A DNA stretch of 64,000 nucleotides from Sarcocystis neurona (lineage: Eukaryota; Apicomplexa; Conoidasida; Eucoccidiorida; Sarcocystidae). The notes below the pieces were generated by a model that was not told where the DNA came from, made no database searches, and was given only the letters and a program-made list of their open reading frames with translations. This document shows, piece by piece, positions 24,285 through 36,234 of this stretch (the first letter of the stretch is position 1; each line of letters begins with the position of its first letter). A program made the translations under genes and the position numbers. The stretch covers positions 411,216 to 475,215 of the forward strand of contig KL647293.1 of assembly GCA_000727475.1 (NCBI GenBank). The letters are read 5' to 3'.

Positions 24285-26893
24285 CTTGGTGTGTGGGTAT
24301 ATATATAGATCGTAGTTGGCAACTCCCAAGGTGCGTTATCGTCTCAGGTTCGTTTTGTTTCGTTTTGTATACAGCCAGCACACATTTGTACGTACACGAA
24401 GGAGGTGGGCGTGGATGCACTGCGACGCAAGGATTGAAGGGTACCGCGAACTCCAGGGATGGCTACAAAAAGAAGACGCAGTGTAAGGAAACATGACCAG
24501 GAGCCCACACAACGAACCAAATCGGTGAAATCAGCTCTTCACGGCCATGTGAAAGGCGGGAGAAACTGAAAAGGAGGAAAAAAGGTGTTCGTGAAAATGA
24601 TGAAAGAACAGCTCAAGAGGTCTACAGCACCAGTGAGGTATTGCAGGTGCTGCGCGGGAAATAGACTGTGCAGCCGTTAACGCGAATAACCGTTTCACTT
24701 TTGTCCTTCCACCTTCTTTTACGTCGCTGCGACGCTAGGTTTGGCTCGCTTGGGAGGAAAACGCAAGCTACTGCGGAACGGGACTGCTGAAGGAAAGAGA
24801 CAAAGACCGCTGGTGACTACCCCGCGAGTACGATACGGATCGTCAAAAGGAGGAGCACTGCACACGGAACAACTATGAAAAGAAGGAAAAGAAAGGGCGT
24901 CAGTCCGAAATTAGGATGGCGGTGGCACGAAGAGAGGAAACGAGAAACAGCACCACGTACGTAGGAGCATTAAGCGCTCTGGTTGGTACTGCAAAAAGCA
25001 GTGGTAGCTATTACAGGCCTGCCTCATTGCCCGTTAGGACACACGACTCGAACGAGACAGAATAGGTGGGTTGGAGGCGGGGAATTTGCAGAGGAAGGTC
25101 TTGAACTGATTAGCTGTGAAAATAACGACTGAAGGTGCACGGTTAGCCGCCAGAGCTCGCTAGTCGTCTGTCACCGCAAAGTTTTGTCGAGTGAACGACC
25201 GCCGGCACAAAAGGGGATGGAGGCAAACAAATTATACATCCACTCGGGGCCAAAGGCGAACGGCCGTACATCGCTGCAAGGAAGCTTAATGTAGACGGGA
25301 AACACAAGAGAGCACGAGGAAATAATGTAAAAACACGCGACCATCCGAAACGCACAACCGAGACAAGCGAAGGCATTCCATCACTCCGAGCAACGCGAAC
25401 TCATAGTGCAAGTCTGCGTTTGGAGACGTACGAACCTAGATACCAGTGCTTATATATACGTATGTACATAAGCTGCAGGTAGAGAAATATGTAGCTGGTA
25501 ATCATACATTTGCATATGCACGGATAATACCCTGTGCAGCCTTGACTGGTGGTGCTGGGGCGCGGCGCGGTTGGGACGACGGGGTCGATGGCGTGCAGGC
25601 ATGCCCTCTATTTCCCAACCCTCTGTTAAGAGAGTAGCTCAGGTGAGATGCTGCCATCCTTAGCCTGTTCTGTGCCTACACGTGCCAGTCATGGTTCCCT
25701 CATTTTCTAAGCGCCCAGTCATTTTGAAGAGATCTCTTTCACGCCTCATGACACCTCTTCTTCGCATGTCCGTTGATCGCATTTTTAGTGTTTGCTCCAG
25801 CGCATCCCGTCCTTTGCAGACAACGTATTCTATATTAGTACGAGAAACCGCCATTCTGGGGAAAGTTTGGAAGTATTGTTTTTAGGGAACATTCCCAACG
25901 CATTTGTGAGTGCCCCCGGGGAAGCAGGGCGGCATGGTTTTGCTAAGCGTTCTCCCTCTGCGTTTCTGCGTTGTCGAAAGGCTTGTCTGCAAGGAACGGC
26001 TGTCCACGATTTTGTTCTAACTCCACTTCCGCAAATTACCCGCACTGCGTCCTCCTTCCATCTGTCGTCTTTTTCTTCGCAAGGCGGCTGGTTTCTGCAG
26101 TTGGAAGCTGCGCAGAGCCGCACGTCCCTTCGTGCTCTATGCGGCCACGCGCACCCAACTTCCCATCACTTCGTGTTACTCTAAATGTGAACCGCTTCTC
26201 CAGGAGGGCTTTCTCTTTTGCATGCGAAGGTTCTCTCGCTGCCGAATAAACGTCAGAAGTTTCGACCGCTTTGCTCTGGATCGCAATGGCAGCTAAGCAT
26301 CGTAGGTCTCTCTATTAAAACGCAGAATCCTCACTGCGTGCTGATCTCCAGCCGTGCTCCGCTACACCTGTGTGACTATCATATAGGAAGAGAGACGACA
26401 TTTCTCAAGGGGGACAGAGCGGTAGGCGCTTAGTCGGCGTAACCGGGCGTTTGTCTGGACTTCTGTTCACACGCGTGTATTTGCGTGTTTCGTAAGTGGA
26501 GATAGTTTTATCAGTTGCCACAATGTACACCAACATAACAACTAGTTCATATTTCTATGTATACATGCGTCTCCCTGTGTGGGTATTTTTTCCCTTAGCG
26601 GTTTTATGCGTGTACTATTGGCGCCGGTAAGTAACGGACTTACGGACGTGGCACGAGGCACGTCCGCAGCCGATCTCCGCTCATTTGTGTTGATTTCTAA
26701 GATTAATGATATCCAAATAGTCCGGACTGATTCCGAATTCATTTCTACATCCGTCTGCACCACGATGCCACTTTTTTCTCTTCAAGGCGTTCACCTTCCT
26801 ATGTGCTCTTATATGCGTGCACATACATACGTGCGCGGGTGTATATTTGCAGATGCTCTTGTGTGGTAATGTGTACATGTATACACTCGTACG

Positions 26894-26952
26894 AATATAT
26901 ATATATATATGTGCACACATATATACACGTATATGTACGCCTATATATATAG
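26894..26952. repeat. TA/CA microsatellite
   Basis: Two (TA)n blocks joined by ATGTGCACACAT-type sequence. Confidence 0.8.
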
Positions 26953-29017
26953 ACATATGCGTGTGCCCCTTCTCAAACGCATTACAAATCCTGACGTATT
27001 GAATAGTTATTGCCTCTTTGGCATTGAATCGGTAGACACCCCTGTGCGTGGCTGCTTCCCACAAGACTGTCGGATTTAGGTAATCTGTATACATCCGGTC
27101 CTACACATTTAAGAAGCAACATACGTGTGGCCGTACGTCTTAAAAGATGCCGACGCACATGCGGGTGAAGCTGCTCGCGTACCTCATTGCACCTCTCTCC
27201 TGTTGTCTGTCCTTGCACATACATATATATATATATATCGTTGCATTCACCGGTGATATACGTGCGCACTTGTACGCGCATAGACACCTGTACACGTGCG
27301 CGTTTTACACTAGTATGGTGTATGTGTGTACGTCCCCCTACCTACTTCCGTAGCCTTTCCACGTCGCATTAGTTTCGTGCAGCGCATTTGTTTCCTTCTT
27401 GTGAGGCGCAGTTTTTACCCCATCTCAACCTTTATACGCTTTTTCATAGAGCAGATGACAACGTACACTGCGAGTGTTGGCCCCTATTCCGGTCTGCTGA
27501 CCCGATTTTCCTGGGCAGCTGCTGTCGGCGCGTTACGAGGGAGTGTGTTCCCTTTCTCCGAGGATGTGTTGCAGAAGAGTCTTTTTACTATCCGGGTCCA
27601 CTCTCGCTATGTGTTGGCCATTTTCCCGGCACCTTCCGAGTGCTTCTTTTGGTTTCTTCGTGGCAAGCGTGCCTTCATTTCTTGGGAATTCCCCCGTCAT
27701 CTTCGCTTCCCACAGCAAAGCGTACTCTGCGTTGTTGCCTCGTGTTTCCGCTACTGCGTGTCTCTCCCTCTCTCTGCGTCTCAACATGTTGTGTTTCGCG
27801 AAGATTCTCGCATTTCTCTAATTTTTCTTCTCCCCGGTGTGTTCTGTTATCCTCCGGTAGCTCGACTTCCTCATGTTGTGTCCGCGCATTCCTCTTTCTT
27901 GCCCTTGCCCTGCGTGGTTGTTTTGTCGACCGCGTTTCTGTATAGTTTGTATATTTTGTGAAGGAGTTCTTTCGTCGTCACGCATCCTATTTCCCTTCTT
28001 TGTTAACGGAGAATTTCTCTTTCCTTCTCTTCCTCGACTTTAAATTGCCTTTCCTTCTGCAGTGACCCGTCTTCTTCTGCAGGAATCCACCTCCTTGCGC
28101 ATCCCTCTCTCACATTTTGCTGCATCGTCATTCGTACTAGCGCTCCATGTGTGTCTCTATGAAATTTCTGTAGCTCCTTGGTCTGCTTCTCGATTTCATC
28201 TTTTCTTTCTCCTCTGTGACCACATACACGTGTAACCTTTCTTATACACGTTGATGTGTTTTGCTGTCTTCTTCGTTGTCTGCAAGAAACGCACGCGTTT
28301 CTCTGGGTTGTGTATCTTTCATTCGGTAAGTCTGTCCCACCTCGCGGAGTGTCCCTCTTGATCTGCGCGGTGTCCACTTTTTCTTTCCCCACTTCTTGCT
28401 TCTTCTTCTTTTAGTTCCAGCACTACTTCCTTATGTTGTTTCGAGCTGTAATGCGTTTCTACCCTTTCTCTCGACATTCGGAGTTCTTTTTGTTCCTCGC
28501 GTCCTTCTCTTCTTGTCTTTTACATTATAGCTGGTCTGCACTGTCTGCCTCCAGTGTTCCCGGTTTCTTCTTTTTGGTGTGGTGGTTTACGGTCGTACTA
28601 CGTTTGCTGGCCACTTTCTGTTTGTTTACACAAGTGTGGGACTTCTTCTTCTCCTCTTCCGTCATGTGTCTGCGTGAACACTCATTTCTCTTTGACGCCT
28701 CTGCTTGCTCCTGCCCGTTGTTTTCTTTTTCCGCACATGTCTTCTTTGTCTCTCCTCAAAAACTTTTGGCCTCCTCGCACGTTTTTCGTCGGTGGCGTGT
28801 GTCTTTTCTCCGTCTTTTGAAGATTCGCTCTCCTTTCGTGTGCTTTGTTGTCTGTTACTCTATTCGTCCACTTCTCGTGTTTGCGCTTGTTGGTCTTTTT
28901 CTTCTCCTCTGCTACTCGAAGTGTCTTCTCTCCTTTTTTACATCCTCGTCTGTCCCATATCCTGCGCAAAGGGCCAGTCGGATCTCACTTTTCTGTGGTT
29001 TGGTGGCCTTTTGCTGT

Positions 29018-32000
29018 ATGTCTGCAGATCCGGACCTAATCATGTGCAGAAAGCAGCCAGGCATCGGTAAGACTTTGAAACAACTCAGGTGGAAGGAAGA
29101 ACTCAATCATCTTCCTCGTATCTTCTTGCGTCTTTTGTGTCCATTTATGTATACATACACACCTGTCCACCCACATATAAGATACACGTCCATGCCCAGG
29201 ACTTCCTTCTATGTACGAGTAGTAAATCGATACGTACTTGTGGAAGTGAATATTAGGTACATAAGTCGTCTGTTTGCGATCGCTCTCTTCCTGTGTAAGT
29301 ACATAGATACATCTATATACGGTCTGGTGCCTGAGCTGTGCAAGAATCAAGTGCACATAGGCGAAGAAGGCACGTCGAGTTTTGCTCCTGCGCAGTCCCC
29401 ATGTGAACTCTGTAGAATACGTCAGAGAGTACGGCGGAGACCTGCAGCAGCGGGAGCAGCAACACCAACACAGAACAGCAGTTCACAGGTAGCAGCTGGC
29501 CGTGTTATCGCAGCGGCCTGCAGCGAACAACACGAGTGCTTCTTCGTTTCCCGGTTTCGTACGCGGCCTGCTCAGCGGCTGCGAGCCACACAGAAAAAAC
29601 GCGGAGGGAAGGACTCTTGCTCCTGCTGGACGCAGGCGACAGATAAACGCGTATGCATACATACGCCCGTAGATAGTTTGTCGAAAGTCACGTAGATTTC
29701 GTGCAGACGCGCATATACAGATATACGTATGCTTCTACGTCGCTGTCTTTTTGAAGAGCCTTTGTAGACGCGAAAGACTCGAAGATGTGCGTATATTGCT
29801 CCGCCGTCGCAAGCACCCAGTGGCAGATATGGCTTGTCAGCGTCGCAGACGCGCCGCTCCCGAGTTTCGCTTAAAATATTTTATTTGGTCCTGGCACAGG
29901 GAAGCGTCCTGTGAGGTACTATTCTGATTGATACCTTCTTGCCGTGCTCGATAACAGAGCTGTGGAAAGTGGTTTCTCTTCTCTTGCAGGGGGTGGCCGC
30001 TAGTCCACATGGTGTCCCGCCTCTGTTGTCACTTGCAGCGTTGCTGTAGAGAATCTCTGCATTTCCACAGAGGTGCTCCTGCATTCGTCGACGGAGCTTC
30101 CCTTCTTTGGCATGTCCACTTCTGCTACCTGATGAGGAACGCAAATCTGCGAAGTCGTAGGATAGATAATACATGCACACGTGACTGTCAGTCAAAGACA
30201 TCTACACGTGCGTAGAGTCTGTTGTCTTCGTCCTGCATGCGTGCATGAGGATGCGTCGTCTAGCAGTGAGGCATGTAGTCACTGAAGCGTGCCGTGGTCA
30301 CCCACACGGGACTCTCTAGTGAAAGAAAAATTACAACGGCAAAGACAGGGACACTCTGCAATATTCGTCTTCCCATTCTTCTTTTTGTTTGCCGTGGGGC
30401 AACAGCACGTTGCGAAGGACGTTGTGGTTACTTGTTTTTCCGTTATGAACAGAGAGCGATACTGCTGCCGCGGATGCTGCTCGTGCTGCGGCGAAAAATG
30501 CTGCCGCGATGTGAGCTAGCACTTTGTGGCCGGTGTGGCGCATCTTTCTGTTGGTGCTGCTTTCTTGTGTCAGCCGCTTTTGGAGGAGTCGCGGCGGTTT
30601 CTACGGCTGCTGCTTGTTTGCGGTGGTGTTTGCTGCTGCTGTTTTCCCGCTACGCGTGATGTGCGCTGCTAAGCGCTCCTCGTGCAGCTGCAGTGTCTGC
30701 GGAGCGCTGCGCATGTCTGCCTTTGTCGCTGCTGCTGCTTCTCCCCCGTACGTCACCGCTGACACTCCAGCAGCTGACACAGCAGCTGCTGGCGTGTGCA
30801 CGTTGCTGCCATTCATTGGCGGTGTTGTTGCTGTTGGTGTCTGGTAACTTCCTGTGACTGGTCCTGTGCGCCAGGTCTCGCTGTTATTTTTGCTGCTGTT
30901 GCTGTTGCTGTCGCGCTTTCCTGTACGTCTTGGACGTGCTGCTGGTATAGCTGCTGCCGGTGCCCGTTTCACTCTTCTTGCTGTGTGGATTGCTGCCGCT
31001 TTGGCTGCTTGTCACACCGGCGCTGCTGGCTCTCCTCCCGTTGCTGCTGCGCTGCTGTTGCTGATGCACCCACCGGTGGGTGGATGGTGTGAACATCGTG
31101 CACCAGGTTTTTTCAACTGCTGCTGGTGCTGTTGTTGCAGCTATCGGCCGGCTGTGTGAGAAATGCGACGGAAAGTGTCCGATCTGTGACAGCTACGTGC
31201 GGCCCCATACACTCGTCCGTATATGCGACGAGTGCAACTACGGCAGTTACCAAGGGCGCTGTGTGATATGTGGAGGACCGGGAATTTCTGACGCGTACTA
31301 CTGCAGGGAGTGCTGCCAAATGGAGAAAGACGTAAGCGAAATAAACGTTCTAGATACTGTCTTCAAGGCACTGCGTCGTAGGCTGTACAGCACGTTTACA
31401 CATCGTCAGAAAGCATGCGGTATTCCTGCCGATACAAGCCGTCAAAGACGGCAGCTTCGGGAAGAGCACGTCCCATCATTTTATCTTTTGCTTGTTACTT
31501 CAACAACAGCACGACACGACGGCGGCGTAGCGTATGCGTACGTCTCTCTCATGCACGAACACGTGTGTGTTAGAAAAGAGCGGCAGGATTCGTGGTGCTG
31601 CATGCAGAAGCACGGGGTCTCAGCACAGAGACGGGTAGACGGGTTTCTTCTGGTTTGACTTTTTCGTTGTCGGCGTAACCCGCCGGTTCTTCCTCGGGTT
31701 GCAGATAGAGCCATGGCAACACCATCACCGCAGTAGACAACATGTGACAGGATCGTTGTTGCACAGGAAGAGATGTAGGATCCAGCGTTTTACGAGGACT
31801 TGGGAGAGAGAGTGTCTTTGGCCGCAGGAAAAAAGCGTTTCAGAGCGCTTCTGCGAGACGAAGGCGTGTTTAAGAGATAGTATTGTAGACACATCTTTTT
31901 GACAGCGTCTCGTCACTTCTCTGTACAACCCTTTTCATTACGAATAGAGGCGTAGCGGAAGTGGTTTTTCGTTGTTTCCATAGTCGAAGCACCCGTTTGG

Positions 32001-33453
32001 CGTGAACACAGGAAGAAACAGAGTGCGTTTCGTTTCTCGCGTGATGCTTGTATGTGTCTTACGTGTCTCTCTGGAGTGAGGAAATAGCGATCACTTTGTT
32101 GTTTCCACGCACAAACGACCACCTACACAGAAACACTACTTCGTAGATAAGCAGGTCGACGCAGCACTGTTCCACAGCAGCTTCCAAGGAACAGGGGCAG
32201 GAGCACCTTTCGTAGCAGGAGAAATAAGGGTGTCACTCGTGCACGACGCCGGAAGCAACTGGGTGGCAGCAGCTGCTTTTTCAAGGAGGTGAATTGATTG
32301 AGAGGGCGCCCGTTTCGTCCTAGGAGAATTCTGCGTAGACTGTCACGTATGCAACAGGTCGGCTACTAACAGTTAGTCGACGGTATGGAATGGTGACACC
32401 TGACGTGTTTGGTTCTTCGAGAACGCCGCTGAAAGCAGGTGTGCTGAAGAAGGGGGAGCGAATGGCTGTGCGGCACGTGGTACGGTAAGAAGAGAGAACA
32501 GATGAGGCATAGCTCCTGGCGATGTCATTATTTACGTTGTAGAGTTTCTTCTTCACGCAGTGATCGTGCGAGGAGTGTCTACGGAAGAGCGCTTTCTGTC
32601 AAAGAGGAGATGAGAGCTAGAAAGCAGCATCTTTCTATCCAAAATAGTGAACCGAGGGATATTTATCACTGAAAACGACGTGGAGCAGAACGCACTGCTT
32701 TTTGATTGATTCCACGTACAAATCAACGCCTCCCGATTTACTTGGTAAATTGTTGTGTTTTTGGCGACCGATGTTTGCATGCACGCGTTGCTGCAGCACT
32801 GAGGATGCTGTCTGCATGCACCACGTTGTCAACGTGTTGGAGCCCTGTGCTTGTGAGTTCCAGATCCGAATTTGTGGAACACACGCATCTACTTGTCTCG
32901 AGAGTGCGACATGATGGACTGCCGCTGGCGAGGAGGGGGCGGTGTTCCGAACACGACGAGTTCCTGCTGTGCAAAGAAGGGGGAAGTTGTATGTAGTCGT
33001 AGTGTCGGCGCTATCTCGTAGCGCGTGGAACTACAGCAGAACGACTAGAAGGAGAAGGAACAGGGGAATGATGGCCGTGGCGGTTACAGTAGAGGCAGGA
33101 TCACGAGCAGCAGTAGGGGTGAAACTAGTAGTAGGATCAGGTGTTGTAACAGGAGTGTCGAGCGTGGCAGGACTGCAGAGTGCTAGTAGCACGTCACGGA
33201 TAGCAGGAGTGGTTGTAGCGAGAACAGAGTTTCCCATACTGGGGAAAGGAGAAAAGGCAGCACCAATATCAGTGATAATAGTAAATCCTAGGAATGTCAA
33301 GGAAGTGGCAACAGGGAAACAAAACGGCTGAACTGGCGGTGGCTGTTTTGAGTTTGCGTTCAGAGAGATGGATGTCCCAAAATTGTGAACTTGGGCAGCG
33401 CGAAAACAGACATGTTCTACGAGCGGAAGAAATACAACTTCAAAAGAGGATAA
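29018..33453 (+). CDS. PHF5A/Rds3, SF3b subunit of the U2 snRNP, three exons
   Basis: Exons 29018-29066, 31141-31331 and 33364-33453 join in phase to 330 nt (109 aa; human PHF5A is 110). Exon 1 encodes [16 protein letters not shown]. Exon 2 encodes the invariant zinc core with [37 protein letters not shown] and the YYCRECC segment. Exon 3 encodes [15 protein letters not shown] and [12 protein letters not shown] before TAA. The cysteine pairs form the three-zinc knot of the family. Tyr35 corresponds to human Tyr36, near the SF3B1 branch-site adenosine pocket. The protein binds SF3B1 in the SF3b complex and helps select the intron branch point in the nucleus. Donors are GTAAGA and GTAAGC; acceptors end TTGCAG and TTCAG. 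Both introns exceed 2 kb although the coding sequence is only 330 nt. A 1.6-kb polypyrimidine tract precedes the ATG. Confidence 0.97.
30470..31140 (+). repeat. CTG-triplet tract at the 3' end of PHF5A intron 1
   Basis: About 670 bases of imperfect CTG, GCT and TTG triplets on the sense strand run directly into the acceptor before exon 2. They produce Ala/Cys/Val-rich open frames that are not genes. Confidence 0.85.
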
Positions 33454-36234
33454 AAGACGGAGGGTGATAACAATCATTTGCGCTTGGGTGAAAACAAACC
33501 TTTGCGCTTGCGTGCGCAAATTTTCTGCGTGCACCGCAGCGGCAGCAGTGGCTGTAGCCACTTCAGTAATGTGTGTGTCGTGGTCTGTAACACCATCGTA
33601 GGGAGTGCCCACACGTGTGTGACGACCCGATAGACATTACGTAACGAGTTCAAATGCGTGACTTTGTTTTTCAGGGGATGGACGCGTCGCACACGTGACG
33701 TAGAAATGGAGGGAATTTGTCATACTAGAGGTGGAAGGTGACACAGAAAGACGTCTGGTTACTGCAGGAGACTATCCCCATGTTGTAGTATGTAACAGTT
33801 ACAGCAGGCGTGCCGCAGCCGACAAGCTGTGCAACCCGGGCAACGAGGAAGTACCCAAGTTTACGGTCTTTTTGAACACGTGGTGCAAGAACCGGAGTGG
33901 ACGACGCCTTTTTGTGTCTGTTATATTTGGAGCGTTCGACGTTGCAGCTGCGCTAATGCCGTCTGCTTGGAGTACGATTCGGTCACACCTTTGAAGGATT
34001 GCGCAGGTGCATTAGGCGCCAGTTGGCGAGGGAACAATCAGAAACAGAAGGACTATCAATACACGTTTACGCTAAAGAACAGCGCTAGAGTTATATCCTG
34101 GCAGACTTACCAGTCGCGTGGTGTCGGTCGATGTTTCAAAGACGCTTGTTTCAGACTGCTTTGTTGCGTTGGTGCTCTACTGGTGCTACCCAAGCGGTTT
34201 TTCAAGGGAGTTTCGGGGCTCTCGCATGAGATCAACGCGTTTTATATACGTACGCGTATAGGTATATATTACATGTGTTACAAATGTTTGCAATGTCAAA
34301 TATAGATTTGCGTCTCAGTGTTGCGTACACGAATCGGTATTCATATAGATAGATATATATATATACCTTACACGCGTGCCTACCGGCATCCTGTGATGTT
34401 TTCACGAGGGCGTGGTGCAAAGTAGGTTGCTGAGCTGCCGATTTATGGCATGGAGACTTCGCAACGCGGTACAGTACGTTATTCAGGATTCGAATAGGTT
34501 GCTTCAAACAGAAGTGTTGCGATCGTTTGCAAGTTGCCCCGTGGTACGTCCCTCGTGTTTCAGGGACACAGTGACGTATATTCTGACCAGAATACGGTGC
34601 GCAGTAATTTCGTGGCTTGGCCACTAAGGCCGGTGTGGAATGCGTTTTTAGTAGAAATGCTGTAGGACTGCTCGCCCAACGGGAAGCGAACGATACGTCG
34701 CAGCATACTCAACGCATTATTCGGCAATTGCCGTGCGCAGACAGGCCACCCAGGCAGTCCGTGGTATTCTAAAACTTTACCAGGGGTTGGTGGCCGTGCC
34801 TGTCACTTTCCGGGCACACGATTGAGTAGCAGGCAGGCAAAGGCGTGCGGACATTTTGAGACTAGGCCAGCTGACGCTCTTGTCTGTCCACACCCGACTC
34901 GCAGGCGAGCACCCAACTGCGTCGTTATCCTCTTAATCATCAGCGGGCACCCGGCTGTCCCTGATTACAGCAGCACGCAGCACGTTTGTGCCCGGCTCTC
35001 TCTGACACACCACGGAGCGACGGGTTGCGACAACAAGTTGGCACGCAAGCACAGGTGGGTACCATCAGAAATAGCCCGCTAAGAAATTATAAACTACGCA
35101 TGAGTGATACACAGGGTACATTCCCCTGAATAGCAGGCACGCAAGCAAAGAGGAGCAGTGCTCTCCGCAGCTTATGTATGTGCTGCACACCAGCTCGCAT
35201 GTCATTCGAAAGACGCGTTGACCTGGTTCGCTTTCTTCAGCAACGGAGGGAGGACACATCTCGCCGGTGGCTGTCGCGACAGTTCGGAACCGTGGATGCG
35301 TGAGCCACCCTGTGTAATGCACCTTGACCGAGTGATGCTGGAAGTGAAACTTTCTGTCAGAGCGGCTAAGAGGCCGGGTTTTCCGGTTTCGCCTGCAGCG
35401 CAGATACTGCTTTGCCTAGCAACCTCCTTTTCTCTTGCAGGTTTTGCAAGTAGTCTCTGGCCGTGTGCCTTGAACGCGATCGAACTGCCACTGTTTTGGA
35501 GTCGGGCAACGACACCGGCCGCACCAGTGTTTACTGCGCTGTTTCTAGAATGCTGGTCGATGCCAGTCGATCGACATCCTTGAACTGTGTGCTTGCCGGT
35601 GGGCTTTTCCATCTTGCAAGTGCGGTCTTTTTCTTGATCTTTTGCACGCGCAGAGGGCGGCAAATAACCGGACCCAATAGTACGCGCGAAAAGGTCTGCC
35701 TGAGTGATCCGTCGTCGTGCACTTTGTTGCGTCACTCTCTTTGAAGCCACGCCCCAGAGAGTTGTATTTTCGCAGTTTTTCTCACCTGATTTCGCTACAG
35801 CACCAATAGAAGAGCAGAGCGCGTAAAGCAGGCGTGCGGGAGAGTGACGGACTGCAAAAAACACATATGCCCTCCGTGCGTAAGAGTACGCGGGTTCGGC
35901 GATAAGAGGGACACAGGAACTTAGCTCAGACAAGAAAGACAAGAACAGAACCGCAATAACATAAGAGCTAGACCAGCAGCAGGACCAACAGCGAACACAG
36001 TAGCAGAAGCAGGAGAGGCACGAATAAGCTGCACACATGAGAGGAAGACCTACACTCTATACAGAGATACTGCATACGTGAACGTCGCACACATGTAAAA
36101 CTACCGAAGACGGCGCGCAGAGTGGGATGACGGTAGCAGAAGTAATACTGCGCCAGCTTCCCGACAAAAGAAGCATGAGTGATGCGTGTTCGCTTACACG
36201 GGACCCCGAACGGTGCTGCCGTCCTGGAAGTAAC
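33454..36234. other. Between PHF5A and the recognised part of the LRR gene
   Basis: Immediately downstream of PHF5A the sequence is mixed and yields no recognisable frame. A TA run at 34.34-34.38 kb is the last microsatellite before the repeat-poor island. From 36038 down to 35202 the minus strand is open for 278 codons with a polar, coding-like composition in its lower half, ending at TGA. That may be the 3' part of the LRR/coiled-coil gene, but I could not place splice sites convincingly. Confidence 0.4.

Larger units (their letters stand above)
23554..29017. other. Divergent spacer with opposite strand skews
   Basis: Between the minus-strand gene starting at 23553 and PHF5A starting at 29018. 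From 23.55 to about 24.95 kb the plus strand is purine-rich; from about 27.4 to 29.0 kb it is pyrimidine-rich with repeated TTCTTC and CTCTTCC words. In both cases the pyrimidine-rich strand is the sense strand of the adjacent gene. Open frames in the T-rich part (Phe/Ser/Leu/Cys-rich, up to 420 codons) follow from this composition. TA microsatellites lie at 24.25 and 26.9 kb. No convincing exon was seen between 25.0 and 27.3 kb. Confidence 0.6.

Noticed and set aside
28433..29695. 420-codon plus-strand open frame overlapping PHF5A exon 1
   Set aside because: Phe/Ser/Leu/Cys composition comes from the polypyrimidine tract. Only the [16 protein letters not shown] portion is real, as exon 1 of PHF5A; the rest reads through the 5' leader and intron 1.
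33031..33612. 193-codon minus-strand frame with a hydrophobic end
   Set aside because: Antisense to PHF5A intron 2 and exon 3; the exon 3 match to the conserved PHF5A C terminus is decisive.
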